DNA of 64,000 nt from Oscillospiraceae bacterium (GTDB taxonomy: Bacteria > Bacillota > Clostridia > Oscillospirales > Oscillospiraceae): positions 1-64,000 of the forward strand of contig JAFTXW010000012.1 of the NCBI GenBank assembly GCA_017461445.1, in the 5' to 3' direction. Position numbers and translations under genes: made by a program. The notes under the pieces were generated by a model. The model had not been told where the DNA came from, did no database searches, and saw only the letters and a program-made list of their open reading frames with translations. Positions 32,266-41,095 of this stretch are shown here, in pieces (the first letter of the stretch is position 1; each line of letters begins with the position of its first letter).

Positions 32266-33105
32266 ATGAGCGTTAAAATTATTGTGGATTCCACCGTGGA
32301 TCTGATACCCGATGTGAAGGCCCGGGTAAAGGTCGTGCCTCTGTCCGTTCGCTTTGGCGAGCAGGAGTACCTGGATAGTGTGACCATTACGGCGGAGAAG
32401 TTTTATGAAATGCTGGTAAAGAGCGAGCAGCTGCCCACCACCAGCCAGCCCACCCCCGCAGCCTTTGAGGATGTATACCGGAAGGAAGTGGAGGCAGGCA
32501 ATGAGGTGGTTTGCATCACCATCGCGTCCAAACTGTCCGGTACTTACCAGAGTGCCACCATCGCCGCCGAGGAATTCCCCGACAAGGTCTTCGTGGTGGA
32601 CAGCCGCACCGCAGCCATCGGCTCCGGCATCCTGGCAGAGTATGCCCTGGAGCTGGCGGACAAGGGCATGGGCGGCGAGCAGATCCTGAACGAGCTGATC
32701 GAAATGCGCAAGAAGATCCGCCTGTATTTTATGGTGGATACCCTGGAATATCTGAAGAAGGGTGGCCGTCTCAGTTCCACCGTGGCATTGGTAGGCGGCC
32801 TGCTGAACATCAAGCCCATCCTCCATGTGGATGAGGCGGGCGAGATCAAGATGCTGTCCAGTGCCCGGGGCATGAAGAAGGCTTTCTCTGTCCTGACGGA
32901 GCTGTCCTCCGGCAATGGCGGCCCGGATTTTACCAAGCCTGTCATGCTGGCCTATACCGGTGAAAGCGATGAGAACCTGCGCAAGTACATGGAGGAGAAT
33001 ACCCAGCTGTGGGCACCTGATACCAGGAAGACCATCGTGGGCTCCGCCATCGGCGTACATGTGGGTCCCGGCGCGGTTGCCGCTGCATTCTTCAGTGGGG
33101 AATAA
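32266..33105 (+). CDS. DegV family fatty-acid-binding protein
   Basis: A 279-residue DegV protein. The N-terminal MSVKIIVDSTVDLIPD and LPTTSQPTPAAFEDVY (residue ~60) are family signatures. SSKLSGTY-like ASKLSGTYQSA near 90 and EYLKKGGRLSS near 165 complete the fatty-acid pocket. Related proteins (FakB) present fatty acids to the kinase FakA; no fakA is in the window. Co-transcribed with marR. Confidence 0.93.
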   Translation: MSVKIIVDSTVDLIPDVKARVKVVPLSVRFGEQEYLDSVTITAEKFYEMLVKSEQLPTTSQPTPAAFEDVYRKEVEAGNEVVCITIASKLSGTYQSATIAAEEFPDKVFVVDSRTAAIGSGILAEYALELADKGMGGEQILNELIEMRKKIRLYFMVDTLEYLKKGGRLSSTVALVGGLLNIKPILHVDEAGEIKMLSSARGMKKAFSVLTELSSGNGGPDFTKPVMLAYTGESDENLRKYMEENTQLWAPDTRKTIVGSAIGVHVGPGAVAAAFFSGE

Positions 33106-33116
33106 GGAAAAACAGC

Positions 33117-33146
33117 AAAGCCCGGATGCGCAGCATCCGGGCTTTT
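33117..33146 (+). terminator. Terminator of marR-degV
   Basis: AAAGCCCGGATGC and GCATCCGGGCTTT flank a 3-base loop, with a TTTT end, 12 bases after the degV stop. Confidence 0.88.
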
Positions 33147-33307
33147 GAGGCTCACAAAAGTGTATTTCGCTTATTATATCACTGGGACGGACAAATGTCT
33201 ATAGCAGAAATGTAAATTTCAGTTTACGAATCTGGGTAAGACGGGGACGAAAACATTGTAGAAAATCACAATTCTTTGCGATGGAAGAAGAATCCACAAA
33301 AAAATAG

Positions 33308-33336
33308 TTGAAAAGTTGGCGCGTCTGCGGTATAAC
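33308..33336 (+). promoter_or_regulatory. Promoter of the CofE-like gene
   Basis: TTGAAA (33308-33313), 17 bases, TATAAC (33331-33336), 66 bases before the ATG at 33403. The AT-rich 33150-33305 upstream shows no reading frame of note, only a GTAAA/TTTAC inverted repeat near 33210. Confidence 0.7.
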
Positions 33337-33402
33337 TAATGTGTAAATTTTTGATTCTATCCGGCCCTGCTTTGTCCCGGCCGGGGAAACGAGGTAATGA
33401 TT

Positions 33403-34590
33403 ATGGAAAGAAAAGTCGGTACTGTCTCCCGTGGCATCCGCTGCCCCATCATTCGTGAGGGCGATGACCTGGCTGAGATCGTCGTGACCAGCGTGCTGGA
33501 AGCTGCCGAAAGCGAAGGCTACGAAATGCGCAACCGTGACGTAGTCGCCGTTACCGAGTCCGTCGTGGCCCGGGCCCAGGGCAACTACGCATCTGTTGAT
33601 GCTATCGCCAAGGATGTGAAGGCTAAGCTGGGCGGCGAGACTGTGGGTGTCATTTTCCCCATCCTGTCCCGTAACCGCTTCTCCATCTGCCTGCGCGGCA
33701 TCGCCCGTGGCTGCAAGAAGATCGTCCTGATGCTCAGCTACCCCTCCGACGAGGTGGGCAACGAGCTGGTTTCCCTGGACAAACTGGACGAGGCCAAGAT
33801 CAATCCCTATTCCGACGTTCTGACCCTCGAGAAGTACCGTATGCTCTTCGGTGAGAACCGCCATCCCTTCACCCTGGTGGACTATGTGCAGTATTACTCC
33901 GACCTGGTCAAGGAGGAGGGTGCTGAGGTGGAGGTCATCTTCGCCAACGATCCCCGGGTCATCCTGAACTATACCAAGAATGTCCTGACCTGCGATATCC
34001 ACACCCGTGCCCGCTCCAAGCGTCTGCTGGTGGGTGCCGGTGCCGAGCGCGTCTGCGGCATGGACGATATTATGAACGCTTCTGTGGACGGCAGCGGCTG
34101 CAACGAGAAGTACGGCCTGCTGGGCTCCAACAAGGCTACCGAGACCACCGTCAAGCTGTTCCCCAGAGAGTGCACCGATCTGGTCAAGACCATCCAGGCC
34201 AAGTTCCTGGAGAAGACCGGCAAGCTGGTGGAGGTCATGGTCTACGGCGACGGTGCTTTCAAGGATCCCGTTGGCAAGATTTGGGAGCTGGCTGATCCCG
34301 TTGTTTCTCCTGCCTACACCGCAGGCCTGGAGGGCACTCCCAACGAGCTGAAGCTGAAGTACCTGGCCGACAACGACTACGCTGACCTGTCCGGCGAGGC
34401 ACTGCAGGCTGCCATCGAGAATGCTATCCGTGCCAAGGGCGACCTGGCCGGCTCCATGGCTTCCCAGGGCACTACCCCCCGCCGCCTGACCGACCTGATC
34501 GGCTCCCTGTGCGACCTGACCTCCGGTTCCGGCGATAAGGGCACCCCCATCATCCACATTCAGGGTTATTTCGATAACTACACCAACTAA
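33403..34590 (+). CDS. Coenzyme F420-0:L-glutamate ligase-like (CofE-like) protein
   Basis: A 395-residue protein of the CofE (F420_ligase) family by its N-terminal half: TVSRGIRCPIIREGDDLAEIV, RDVVAVTESVVARAQG near residue 45, and GVIFPILSRNRFSICLRGIARG near 85. CofE adds gamma-linked glutamates to F420-0. Clostridia of this type are not known F420 producers and no cof genes are nearby, so the true substrate may be another gamma-glutamyl acceptor. Start ATG 33403 gives an eight-base spacing to GAGG. The codon use looks like that of a highly expressed gene (strong C/G-ending bias). It has its own promoter and terminator. Confidence 0.8.
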   Translation: MERKVGTVSRGIRCPIIREGDDLAEIVVTSVLEAAESEGYEMRNRDVVAVTESVVARAQGNYASVDAIAKDVKAKLGGETVGVIFPILSRNRFSICLRGIARGCKKIVLMLSYPSDEVGNELVSLDKLDEAKINPYSDVLTLEKYRMLFGENRHPFTLVDYVQYYSDLVKEEGAEVEVIFANDPRVILNYTKNVLTCDIHTRARSKRLLVGAGAERVCGMDDIMNASVDGSGCNEKYGLLGSNKATETTVKLFPRECTDLVKTIQAKFLEKTGKLVEVMVYGDGAFKDPVGKIWELADPVVSPAYTAGLEGTPNELKLKYLADNDYADLSGEALQAAIENAIRAKGDLAGSMASQGTTPRRLTDLIGSLCDLTSGSGDKGTPIIHIQGYFDNYTN

Positions 34591-34602
34591 TCGATCTTTC
34601 AG

Positions 34603-34631
34603 GGCGGCACGGTTTCCGTGCCGCCTTTTTT
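34603..34631 (+). terminator. Terminator after the CofE-like gene
   Basis: GGCGGCACGG and CCGTGCCGCC around a TTT loop, followed by six T's. Confidence 0.92.
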
Positions 34632-34699
34632 CGTGATAATATCACGGAAGCCGTGGAATCATTTCGGTATCATAAAGAAAAATCCCGAGGAGGGCTCGT

Positions 34700-35362
34700 A
34701 TGCAATATCTGATTTCTTTTCTGGAGGGCATCATCACCTTCATCTCCCCCTGTCTGCTGCCGATGCTGCCTATCTATATTTCCTACTTTGCCGGAGGCGG
34801 GGAGCGGTCCACCAAACGAACCCTGACCAATGCGGCGGGCTTTGTGCTGGGCTTTACGGCGGTGTTCGTAGCCATGGGCGCACTGGCGGGAACGCTGGGC
34901 AGCTTTTTGACAAAATATCAGACAGCGGTGAATATCTTTTCCGGTCTCATCGTTATCCTGTTCGGCCTGAATTATATGGGCATTCTGAAGCTGAACCTGT
35001 TCCGGAGCGTGGGCCGCGGCATGAAGGCGGGAGAGATGGGCTTTTTCTCCGCGATGCTGTTCGGCATCATCTTCTCCGTGGGCTGGACGCCCTGCGTGGG
35101 TGCGTTTTTGGGCTCTGCCCTGATGCTGGCCTCCCAGCAGGGGCATGTAGTGGAAGGCATGGCAATGCTGCTGTGCTACTCTGTGGGTCTGGGCATTCCC
35201 TTCCTGTTCAGCGCGGTGCTGATCGACCGGCTGAAATCCGCATTCAACTGGATCAAGTCCCACTATGGTATTATCAATAAGATATGCGGCGGCCTGCTGG
35301 TGATCGTGGGCATCGCCATGGCAACGGGAATGCTGGGCCGCCTGCTGGCCCTGCTGAGTTAA
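34700..35362 (+). CDS. ccdA: CcdA-type thiol-disulfide electron transporter
   Basis: A 220-residue protein with six membrane helices that carries reducing power from thioredoxin across the membrane. The two redox Cys sit in helix 1 (FISPCLLPMLPIYISYF, near residue 16) and helix 4 (VGWTPCVGAFLGSAL, near 132), as in CcdA/DsbD. It is followed ten bases later by a membrane-anchored TlpA protein, its natural partner. Targets outside the membrane are unknown; no cytochrome c genes are nearby. Confidence 0.93.
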   Translation: MQYLISFLEGIITFISPCLLPMLPIYISYFAGGGERSTKRTLTNAAGFVLGFTAVFVAMGALAGTLGSFLTKYQTAVNIFSGLIVILFGLNYMGILKLNLFRSVGRGMKAGEMGFFSAMLFGIIFSVGWTPCVGAFLGSALMLASQQGHVVEGMAMLLCYSVGLGIPFLFSAVLIDRLKSAFNWIKSHYGIINKICGGLLVIVGIAMATGMLGRLLALLS

Positions 35363-35372
35363 GGAGAATGTT

Positions 35373-35960
35373 ATGGAAAAAACCTACAGAGTATTAAAAT
35401 TGGTACTTCTGGTGCTGGTATTTGTTGCCCTGATGCTGGGGGCTTATATGCTGTACAGCAATCTCAGCGATCAGGTGCAGCCGGACACCCTTGCCACCCA
35501 GCCCGCTGCTGCCGATCCTACGGAGACCACCGCTGATTATTCCGCTCTGGATTTCACCGTTTACGACATCGATGGGAATCCCTACAAGCTGAGCGATTTC
35601 GAGGGGAAGCCTGTGATCCTGAATTTCTGGGCCAGCTGGTGCGGCCCCTGTAAGAGCGAAATGCCGGATTTCGAGGAAAAATATCAGGAATACGGCGATA
35701 CCATCCAGTTTCTCATGGTCAACCTTACGGACAATTCCCAGGAAACGGTGGAGACCGCCTCCAAATTCATCGCGGGTCAGGGCTATACCTTCCCGGTATT
35801 CTATGACACCGACATCAGTGCCGCAATGGCCTACGGCATCTATTCCATCCCGGTGACCTACTTTATCGATGCCAACGGCGATCTGATCACCTACGGCCAG
35901 GGTGCCATGAGCGCGAGCGTGCTGCAAAGGGGTATCGATATGCTGCTGGGTACAGAGTAA
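35373..35960 (+). CDS. Membrane-anchored TlpA/ResA-like thioredoxin
   Basis: A 195-residue protein. Residues 8-28 are a hydrophobic anchor with no lipobox Cys, then a Thr/Ala/Pro-rich linker to ~55 and a thioredoxin fold. The active site is WASWCGPCKSEMPDF near residue 90, with the cis-Pro loop IPVTYFID near 165. It should face outside the cell and receive electrons from CcdA. Like ResA it probably reduces disulfides; the specific substrate is not shown. Confidence 0.92.
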   Translation: MEKTYRVLKLVLLVLVFVALMLGAYMLYSNLSDQVQPDTLATQPAAADPTETTADYSALDFTVYDIDGNPYKLSDFEGKPVILNFWASWCGPCKSEMPDFEEKYQEYGDTIQFLMVNLTDNSQETVETASKFIAGQGYTFPVFYDTDISAAMAYGIYSIPVTYFIDANGDLITYGQGAMSASVLQRGIDMLLGTE

Positions 35961-35972
35961 CCCAATAAAACC

Positions 35973-36000
35973 AAACGCCTGTCAGACGACAGGCGTTTTA
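35973..36000 (+). terminator. Terminator after ccdA-tlpA
   Basis: AAACGCCTGTC and GACAGGCGTTT form perfect 11-bp arms around a 4-base loop (AGAC), followed by TTA. Confidence 0.9.
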
Positions 36001-36019
36001 CTTTATTTGGAAAAGGGTA

Positions 36020-36072
36020 TTGACAATTCCATATAGTTGTGTTATTGTATTAATGCACTAATACAATAACAC
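36020..36072 (+). promoter_or_regulatory. GntR-controlled promoter with a perfect 14-bp-arm operator
   Basis: TTGACA (36020-36025), 17 bases, TATTGT (36043-36048). A perfect inverted repeat, GTGTTATTGTATTA (36039-36052) and its complement (36059-36072) with six bases between, covers the -10 box. It ends one base before the AAAGGAGG ribosome site of the regulator gene. This is the expected place for autorepression by the YtrA-type regulator. Confidence 0.88.
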
Positions 36073-36085
36073 AAAGGAGGTGCCT

Positions 36086-36457
36086 ATGAACTGGAAATTT
36101 TCCGGAGACCGGCCTGTATATCAGCAGATCATGGCGGCTATACGGGGCGCGGTTCTAAAAGGGGAGCTGAAGCCAGGGCAGAAGGTTCCGTCTGTCCGGG
36201 ATCTGGCGGCGGCGGCCCAGGTGAACCCCAACACCATGCAGCGGGCCCTGACGGAGCTGGAGCGGGAAGGGCTTCTGGTAGGTGGCGGCACCAGCGGCCG
36301 CACGGTCACAACAAACGAAGAGATACTGCGTGCTATGAAAGACCGCATCTTGGACGAACTGGCCCGGGAATGCGCCGAAAAGTTTATGGTTTTCGGCATT
36401 ACACCCACCCAGGCGGCGGAGCTTCTGCTGCGTTTGGATGGAGTAAAGGAGGATTGA
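36086..36457 (+). CDS. GntR-family regulator, YtrA subfamily
   Basis: A 123-residue repressor-type protein. The winged helix occupies residues 10-75 (GELKPGQKVPSVRDLAAAAQVNPNTMQRALTELEREGLL), followed by the short dimerisation tail typical of YtrA. Start ATG 36086 is six bases after AAAGGAGG; the GTG at 36080 is less likely. It is followed by an ABC ATPase and permease (4 bases, then 19-base overlap), the standard YtrA-operon layout. Confidence 0.93.
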   Translation: MNWKFSGDRPVYQQIMAAIRGAVLKGELKPGQKVPSVRDLAAAAQVNPNTMQRALTELEREGLLVGGGTSGRTVTTNEEILRAMKDRILDELARECAEKFMVFGITPTQAAELLLRLDGVKED

Positions 36458-36461
36458 ATTT

Positions 36462-37172
36462 ATGGAATACGTTTTACAGGCGCAAGACCTGACCATGCGC
36501 TATCACAATACCCTTGCGCTGGACAATCTGACGCTGCGGCTCCCCAAGGGGCGGATCATCGGCCTGCTGGGCCCCAACGGCAGCGGCAAGACCACCTTTA
36601 TCAAGCTGGCGGCGGGGCTGCTGACCCCGGCCTCAGGTACGCTCACCATTTGTGATGAGAAGGTGGGCACTGCCACAAAGGCGGTGGTGAGCTACCTGCC
36701 CGACCGGCCCTATTTCAACAAGCAGATGCGCATCCGGGAGCAGCTGGATTTCTTCCAGGATTTTTACGCGGACTTCGACCGGGAGCGGGCGGAGGAAATG
36801 CTCCGGGCCCTGAACATCGACCCCAACATGAAGTTTCGCACCCTGTCCAAGGGCAACCAGGAAAAGGTGCAGTTGGTGCTGGTCATGTCCCGCCGGGCAA
36901 AGCTGTACCTTCTGGACGAGCCCATCGGCGGTGTAGACCCGGCGGCCCGGGACTACATCCTCAATACCATCATCAGTAACTACGACCCCGATGCCACGGT
37001 GCTGATCTCCACCCATCTGATTGCGGATGTGGAGCGGGTGCTGGACGAATTTATATTCCTGTATCAGGGCCGCCTGATCCGTGGCGGCAACGCCGACGAG
37101 GTCAGAGAAGAAACCGGCAAATCGCTGGACGAACTGTTCCGGGAGGTGTTTAAATGTTTGCCAAGCTGTTAA
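36462..37172 (+). CDS. ABC transporter ATP-binding protein (YtrB-like)
   Basis: A 236-residue ATPase: Walker A GPNGSGKTT near residue 38, Q-loop region SYLPDRPYF, signature LSKGNQEK near 128 (LSxGx, a variant of LSGGQ), Walker B LYLLDEPIGGVDP near 148 and the H-loop STHLI. The partner permease overlaps its 3' end by 19 bases. Relatives respond to cell-wall-active compounds in Bacillus; the substrate here is unknown. Confidence 0.93.
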   Translation: MEYVLQAQDLTMRYHNTLALDNLTLRLPKGRIIGLLGPNGSGKTTFIKLAAGLLTPASGTLTICDEKVGTATKAVVSYLPDRPYFNKQMRIREQLDFFQDFYADFDRERAEEMLRALNIDPNMKFRTLSKGNQEKVQLVLVMSRRAKLYLLDEPIGGVDPAARDYILNTIISNYDPDATVLISTHLIADVERVLDEFIFLYQGRLIRGGNADEVREETGKSLDELFREVFKCLPSC

Positions 37173-37993
37173 AACATGAGTTTCGTGCTACCAGGGGGAT
37201 CATCGGCCTGCTGTGTGCGATAATTCTGGGTTCCGGCGTAGTAGTGGGAGCCGTTGTCCGTTATATGATCTGGATGGACGACCATACTGTCATGACTGCT
37301 TCCGATGAGCCGGGGGTTGTGATGATACTGTGTACGCTGGTACTGCTGGCGGCCATCCTTGCCATTGCGGTGTGCGGGTCCGGTTCCGTATTCTTTCTGA
37401 TATTCCGCTTTTATAAAAGCCGCTTTACCGACGAAGGCTACCTGACCTTCACTTTGCCTGTGTCTCACCACCAACTGCTGCTGTCCAGTATTGCCAATAC
37501 CATCATCGGTACAGTGCTTGTCGTCCTGACAGCCTTTGTGGCTATTGGTATCGCAGTGTTGCTATTTCTGTCTGCGTTCCCTCAGGAATACCTGTGGGCG
37601 GATGTGGAATATACCGTCTCCGTTGGCCTTAAGGATATGTGGATGATGCTGTGGCCCCAGCTCAAGGAGGCTTTTGCGGAGTATGGTATGGAGATTGGGT
37701 TGGCACTGTTCAGTGCCGTCAGTTCTGCCGTCAGCGAGCTTGTCACATTGATGCTGTCCGTGACCATTGGTGCGCTGATCGCGAAAAAGCACAAGATCCT
37801 GGCGGCCATTGCCGTCTACTACGGTATCAACATGGTCATGTCCTTTGTCCATGCCATGATCAGCCTGACTTTTGCCGCAGTGCAGAATGTGACCTGGTTC
37901 GTGGCCTTCCCGGGCTTCATGGCCCTGGTTCTGGCCGTGGCAGGCTATTTCCTGATGTACTACCTGACCAGCCGTAAGCTGAATCTGGCATAA
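37154..37993 (+). CDS. ABC transporter permease
   Basis: A 279-residue membrane protein with six hydrophobic segments (about residues 15-35, 60-85, 105-135, 175-205, 210-235 and 245-270). A basic loop FRFYKSRFTDEGYLTFTLPVSHHQLLLS near residue 80 is typical of these small permeases. Translation is coupled to the ATPase by overlap. It is the last gene of the GntR operon. Confidence 0.88.
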   Translation: MFAKLLKHEFRATRGIIGLLCAIILGSGVVVGAVVRYMIWMDDHTVMTASDEPGVVMILCTLVLLAAILAIAVCGSGSVFFLIFRFYKSRFTDEGYLTFTLPVSHHQLLLSSIANTIIGTVLVVLTAFVAIGIAVLLFLSAFPQEYLWADVEYTVSVGLKDMWMMLWPQLKEAFAEYGMEIGLALFSAVSSAVSELVTLMLSVTIGALIAKKHKILAAIAVYYGINMVMSFVHAMISLTFAAVQNVTWFVAFPGFMALVLAVAGYFLMYYLTSRKLNLA

Positions 37994-37997
37994 AAAA

Positions 37998-38022
37998 CTG
38001 GCGGTTCCAATGGAACCGCCAG
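37998..38022. terminator. Terminator between convergent ABC and HIT genes
   Basis: CTGGCGGTTCCA and TGGAACCGCCAG are perfect 12-bp arms around a single base, with A-rich and T-containing flanks. It can serve both convergent transcripts. Confidence 0.85.
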
Positions 38023-38036
38023 AAATTTTGCGTAGA

Positions 38037-38456
38037 TTACAGGTTATCCTTGATTTTTGCGATCATTGCCTCATATTCTGCCTCGGTCAAATAAGTCTTG
38101 CCGGGGTTCATGGCGAAGGGAGTGCCCCACTCGAATTCACCCTGGTACTTGGGGACCAGATGGAAGTGCAGGTGGCAGCCGCCGTCGCCGTAGGCACCGT
38201 AGTTGACCTTGTCGGGATGGAAGGCCTTGTGGATGGCGTTGGCAGCAGTGGCTACGTCCTCAAAAAACGCAGCCCGCTCCTCAGCAGAGATATCCACCAG
38301 CTCGGAAACGTGATCCTTGTAGGCCACGATGACACGGCCGGGATGGCTCTGCTCCTTAAAGAGGATCAGCTGGGAAACCTTCAGATCGCAGATCTTGATG
38401 CCGAAGCCCGCCAGAATGTCGCCGCCCATGCAGTAACCGCAGTTGCAGTCTTTCAT
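38037..38456 (-). CDS. HIT-family nucleotide hydrolase
   Basis: A 139-residue protein with the histidine triad HLHFHLVPK near residue 112 and an N-terminal Cys pair region CNCGYCMGGDIL that could bind zinc. HIT enzymes hydrolyse nucleoside phosphoramidates or dinucleoside polyphosphates; which one is unclear. The gene follows the GH2 gene on the same strand, separated by a GC-rich hairpin. Confidence 0.9.
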   Translation of the reverse strand: MKDCNCGYCMGGDILAGFGIKICDLKVSQLILFKEQSHPGRVIVAYKDHVSELVDISAEERAAFFEDVATAANAIHKAFHPDKVNYGAYGDGGCHLHFHLVPKYQGEFEWGTPFAMNPGKTYLTEAEYEAMIAKIKDNL

Positions 38457-38486
38457 AGAAATTACCTCTTTCTCGATAATGAAATC

Positions 38487-38511
38487 AGGAGGCGGCGGAG
38501 TGCCGCCTCCT
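38487..38511 (-). terminator. Hairpin between GH2 gene and HIT gene
   Basis: AGGAGGCGGC and GCCGCCTCCT form 10-bp arms around five bases, 27 bases after the GH2 stop. The T-tract is weak, so partial read-through into the HIT gene is possible. Confidence 0.6.
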
Positions 38512-38538
38512 GTGGTGTAAGGAACAAGGAAGGGAAAA

Positions 38539-40782
38539 TTACTTCTTGATGGCGTTCAGAGCCTGGTTCAGGGCCAGCTTGGCCTTCATGGAGACACCGT
38601 CGCCTGCCATCTTCAGCATATCGCTCAGACGCATGTTGTTCATGAAGGACATCATTTCGTCACTCATCTGGCCCATGCTGGACATCATGGCGTTGTTGCC
38701 CATGGCGTTCTTCATCAGGTTGCCAAGGAGGGCAGCGGCCTCGGGATGGGCCATCAGAACGCCGAACTTGTCCTTGATGGAGAAGGCATCCTTGGGATAC
38801 TTGAAGGCCTTCTTCATGGCTACCAGCTCGGGATCGTCGAACCAGTTGACACCCTGGTTGCCGTCGGGCAGGTCGTAGCTGTAGTCGTGCTCCGCAACGC
38901 CGCAGAGGGTGATGGTGTTGCCCTTGACCTTGCCGGAGTAGGCGGTGACGGTGTTCTCGCCGTCATTCAGGGCCACGTTCTCAAAGGTGATCATGTGATC
39001 CTCGGCCTTCTTGGTGGCAACCTCGGCACCGTTGACCACAAGAGTGACCTCGTCACAGTTGGTGTAGACGATGACGTTCCGCTCCTCGGGAGCGCGGTTG
39101 ACGAAGCGGCCGCCGGAGACCCAGACCATGGGCTCGGGATTCCACCATGCCTTGTAGATATAGAAGGCGTCCTTCTTGATCTTGCGGTCGTAGGTGATCA
39201 GGCCCTTGTTGTTCCGGCCCTGGATACCGCCCTCGTTACGGGCGTCAGCCGCGAAGTCGAAGCAGTTCCACTGGTGGGTGGACCACAGGTAGGGACGGGT
39301 GGCAAAGGTCTTCAGCATCTCCTGATGGTAGTGGTTTGCGTATTCCTCAGTGTAGTCGTGGTTCTCGGGCTCAGCAGAGTGCCACTTCAGAATGTTTTCC
39401 GCGCCGTACTCGGAAACGCCCAGGCAGGTGTCGGGGTTCAGCGCGTGGAACTTGTCGAACCAGGGGCCGTTGTCCTCCACGTCGCCGCCGTACCAGCCGA
39501 AGTAGTGGTTGTAGGAAACCACGTCGGTGATGTAGTTGTGCTCGGAATCCATGGGGGTCATGGAGACCTGGGCCATGGTGGTCAGGCGGCTGGGATCCAT
39601 GGACTTTGCCAGCTTGGCAAGATCCCGCAGATTCTTGCGCAGAGGCTCATTGTCGGCACCGATCAGGATCTCGTTGGAGATGCCCCAGAACATGATGGCG
39701 GGATGGTTGTAGTTCTGGGCAACCAGTTCGGTCATCTGGGAGATGGTGTTGTTATAAGCTTCCTTGGTGGGGATGAACTGGGAAATGAAGGGGATTTCCG
39801 CCCACAGAACGAAGCCGGTCTTGTCGCACAGGTCGTAGAAATACTGGTCGTGCTGGTAGTGGGCCAGACGGATGGTGTTGGCACCCAGCTCCTTGATCAG
39901 AGTCACGTCCTCTTCATGGTCGGCCTTGCTGATGGCCCAGCCCTTGTCCAAGCGGTCCTGGTGGCGGGAAACGCCGTGCAGGGGAACGCTCTTGCCGTTC
40001 AGATGGAAGCCGGTGTTGGGATCCACATGGAAGGAGCGGTAGCCGTAGGTGACGGTGACGGTATCCACAGGAGCCAGCTTCAGCAGGTCAACGCCCTTGT
40101 ACAGCTTGGCTTCACAGGTGTAGCAGTAGGGATCTGCCATGCCGTTCCACTTGTGGGGCTCCTTCACGTCGATGATGACGTGAGCGTGCTCGGAGGCCCC
40201 GGTGGTGGCGGTGCCGACCACATTGCCCTCAGCGTCCTTCAGCTCCACAGCCACAGTGCAGCCGGCAGCGTTGACGGGGAACAGGTCAACACGGGTCTTG
40301 CCGGAGCAGTGGGGCGTGACGAATACGGCGTTGGTGCCGTCCTTCAGCAGATCGTAGTGGGTTTCATTGACCTCGATGAAGTTCACATCCCGGTACAGGC
40401 CGCCGTAAAAGGTGAAGTCGGCGTTCTGGGGATAGATGTCGGAAACGCCGTTGGTCACGACGACAGTCAGAACATTGTTTTCGCTCTTCATGGCGGGGGT
40501 CAGGTCGAAGCGGAAGGTGGAGAAGCCGCCCTTATGGGTGCCCAGCTCCCGGCCGTTGCAGTAGACGGTAGCCACATGGTTGGCACCACGGATTTCGATG
40601 TACTGCTTCATTCCCTTGGTGGGATTGGGCAGGTCGATCTCGTAGGTACCGATGCCGCGCCAGTAGTCGGCACCGCCGTCCTGTCCGTCCAGAGCGTTCC
40701 AGGTGTGGGGCAGAGCCACATTGACCAGAGCTTCGCCCTGCTTGGCAAACCGGGCCTGGGTCATGAGAGTTACAGTGCGCAT
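38539..40782 (-). CDS. GH2 beta-galactosidase-like glycoside hydrolase, copy 1
   Basis: A 747-residue cytosolic enzyme with no signal peptide. GH2 sugar-binding, immunoglobulin-like and TIM-barrel domains lie in order up to ~residue 560. The catalytic acid/base Glu is in WGISNEIL (near residue 370) and the nucleophile Glu in VSEYGAEN (near 457). GVSRHQDRLDKGWA and HYQHDQYFYDLCD are GH2 hallmarks. A C-terminal add-on (residues ~670-747) is Met-rich and helical. It is 76-80% alike by eye to the gene at 41797 in the barrel. The family cleaves beta-galactosides; exact sugar specificity cannot be read off. Confidence 0.92.
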   Translation of the reverse strand: MRTVTLMTQARFAKQGEALVNVALPHTWNALDGQDGGADYWRGIGTYEIDLPNPTKGMKQYIEIRGANHVATVYCNGRELGTHKGGFSTFRFDLTPAMKSENNVLTVVVTNGVSDIYPQNADFTFYGGLYRDVNFIEVNETHYDLLKDGTNAVFVTPHCSGKTRVDLFPVNAAGCTVAVELKDAEGNVVGTATTGASEHAHVIIDVKEPHKWNGMADPYCYTCEAKLYKGVDLLKLAPVDTVTVTYGYRSFHVDPNTGFHLNGKSVPLHGVSRHQDRLDKGWAISKADHEEDVTLIKELGANTIRLAHYQHDQYFYDLCDKTGFVLWAEIPFISQFIPTKEAYNNTISQMTELVAQNYNHPAIMFWGISNEILIGADNEPLRKNLRDLAKLAKSMDPSRLTTMAQVSMTPMDSEHNYITDVVSYNHYFGWYGGDVEDNGPWFDKFHALNPDTCLGVSEYGAENILKWHSAEPENHDYTEEYANHYHQEMLKTFATRPYLWSTHQWNCFDFAADARNEGGIQGRNNKGLITYDRKIKKDAFYIYKAWWNPEPMVWVSGGRFVNRAPEERNVIVYTNCDEVTLVVNGAEVATKKAEDHMITFENVALNDGENTVTAYSGKVKGNTITLCGVAEHDYSYDLPDGNQGVNWFDDPELVAMKKAFKYPKDAFSIKDKFGVLMAHPEAAALLGNLMKNAMGNNAMMSSMGQMSDEMMSFMNNMRLSDMLKMAGDGVSMKAKLALNQALNAIKK

Positions 40783-40835
40783 GAAAAATTTCTCCTTTCA
40801 AAATAACAGCAAATCGTCATTATTGCTTAAAATAA

Positions 40836-40865
40836 ATAGTAACACAGAAGGATACCTTTGGTCAA
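40836..40865 (-). promoter_or_regulatory. Promoter of GH2 copy 1
   Basis: Minus strand: TTGACC (40860-40865), 18 bases, TACTAT (40836-40841). The upstream ATCTTGACCAAA and downstream GAAAGGAGAAA flanks match those of GH2 copy 2, so the promoter was duplicated with the gene. Confidence 0.65.
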
Positions 40866-40966
40866 GATGCGTATAAATTCTTGTGGAAAGTGCTGTAATG
40901 AACCCCAAAAATCTGCGCAAAAGGACGAAAGCGAGAATGGGACTTCCCCGTGCCACAAAGCTGTGA

Positions 40967-41081
40967 TATAATGCAAGTTAAAGTTGACAGTTGAAAGTTA
41001 TGGAATTGTCTTCGGTAATGATTTTGAATAGTCGGCGAATCCGACACCCTAACTTTCCATTTTCAACTTTAAACTAAAAAC
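40967..41081. repeat. AAGTTGAAAGTT-type inverted repeat upstream of plsY
   Basis: The gene-free 40783-41095 stretch holds the GH2 promoter, an extended -10 (TGATATAAT, 40964-40972) that may serve plsY, and this imperfect inverted repeat: AAGTTAAAGTTGACAG...GAAAGTTATGG (40975-41003) against CCATTTTCAACTTTAAACT (41057-41075). A similar element lies at 56402. Confidence 0.65.
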
Positions 41082-41095
41082 CGGAGGGCTTTCTT

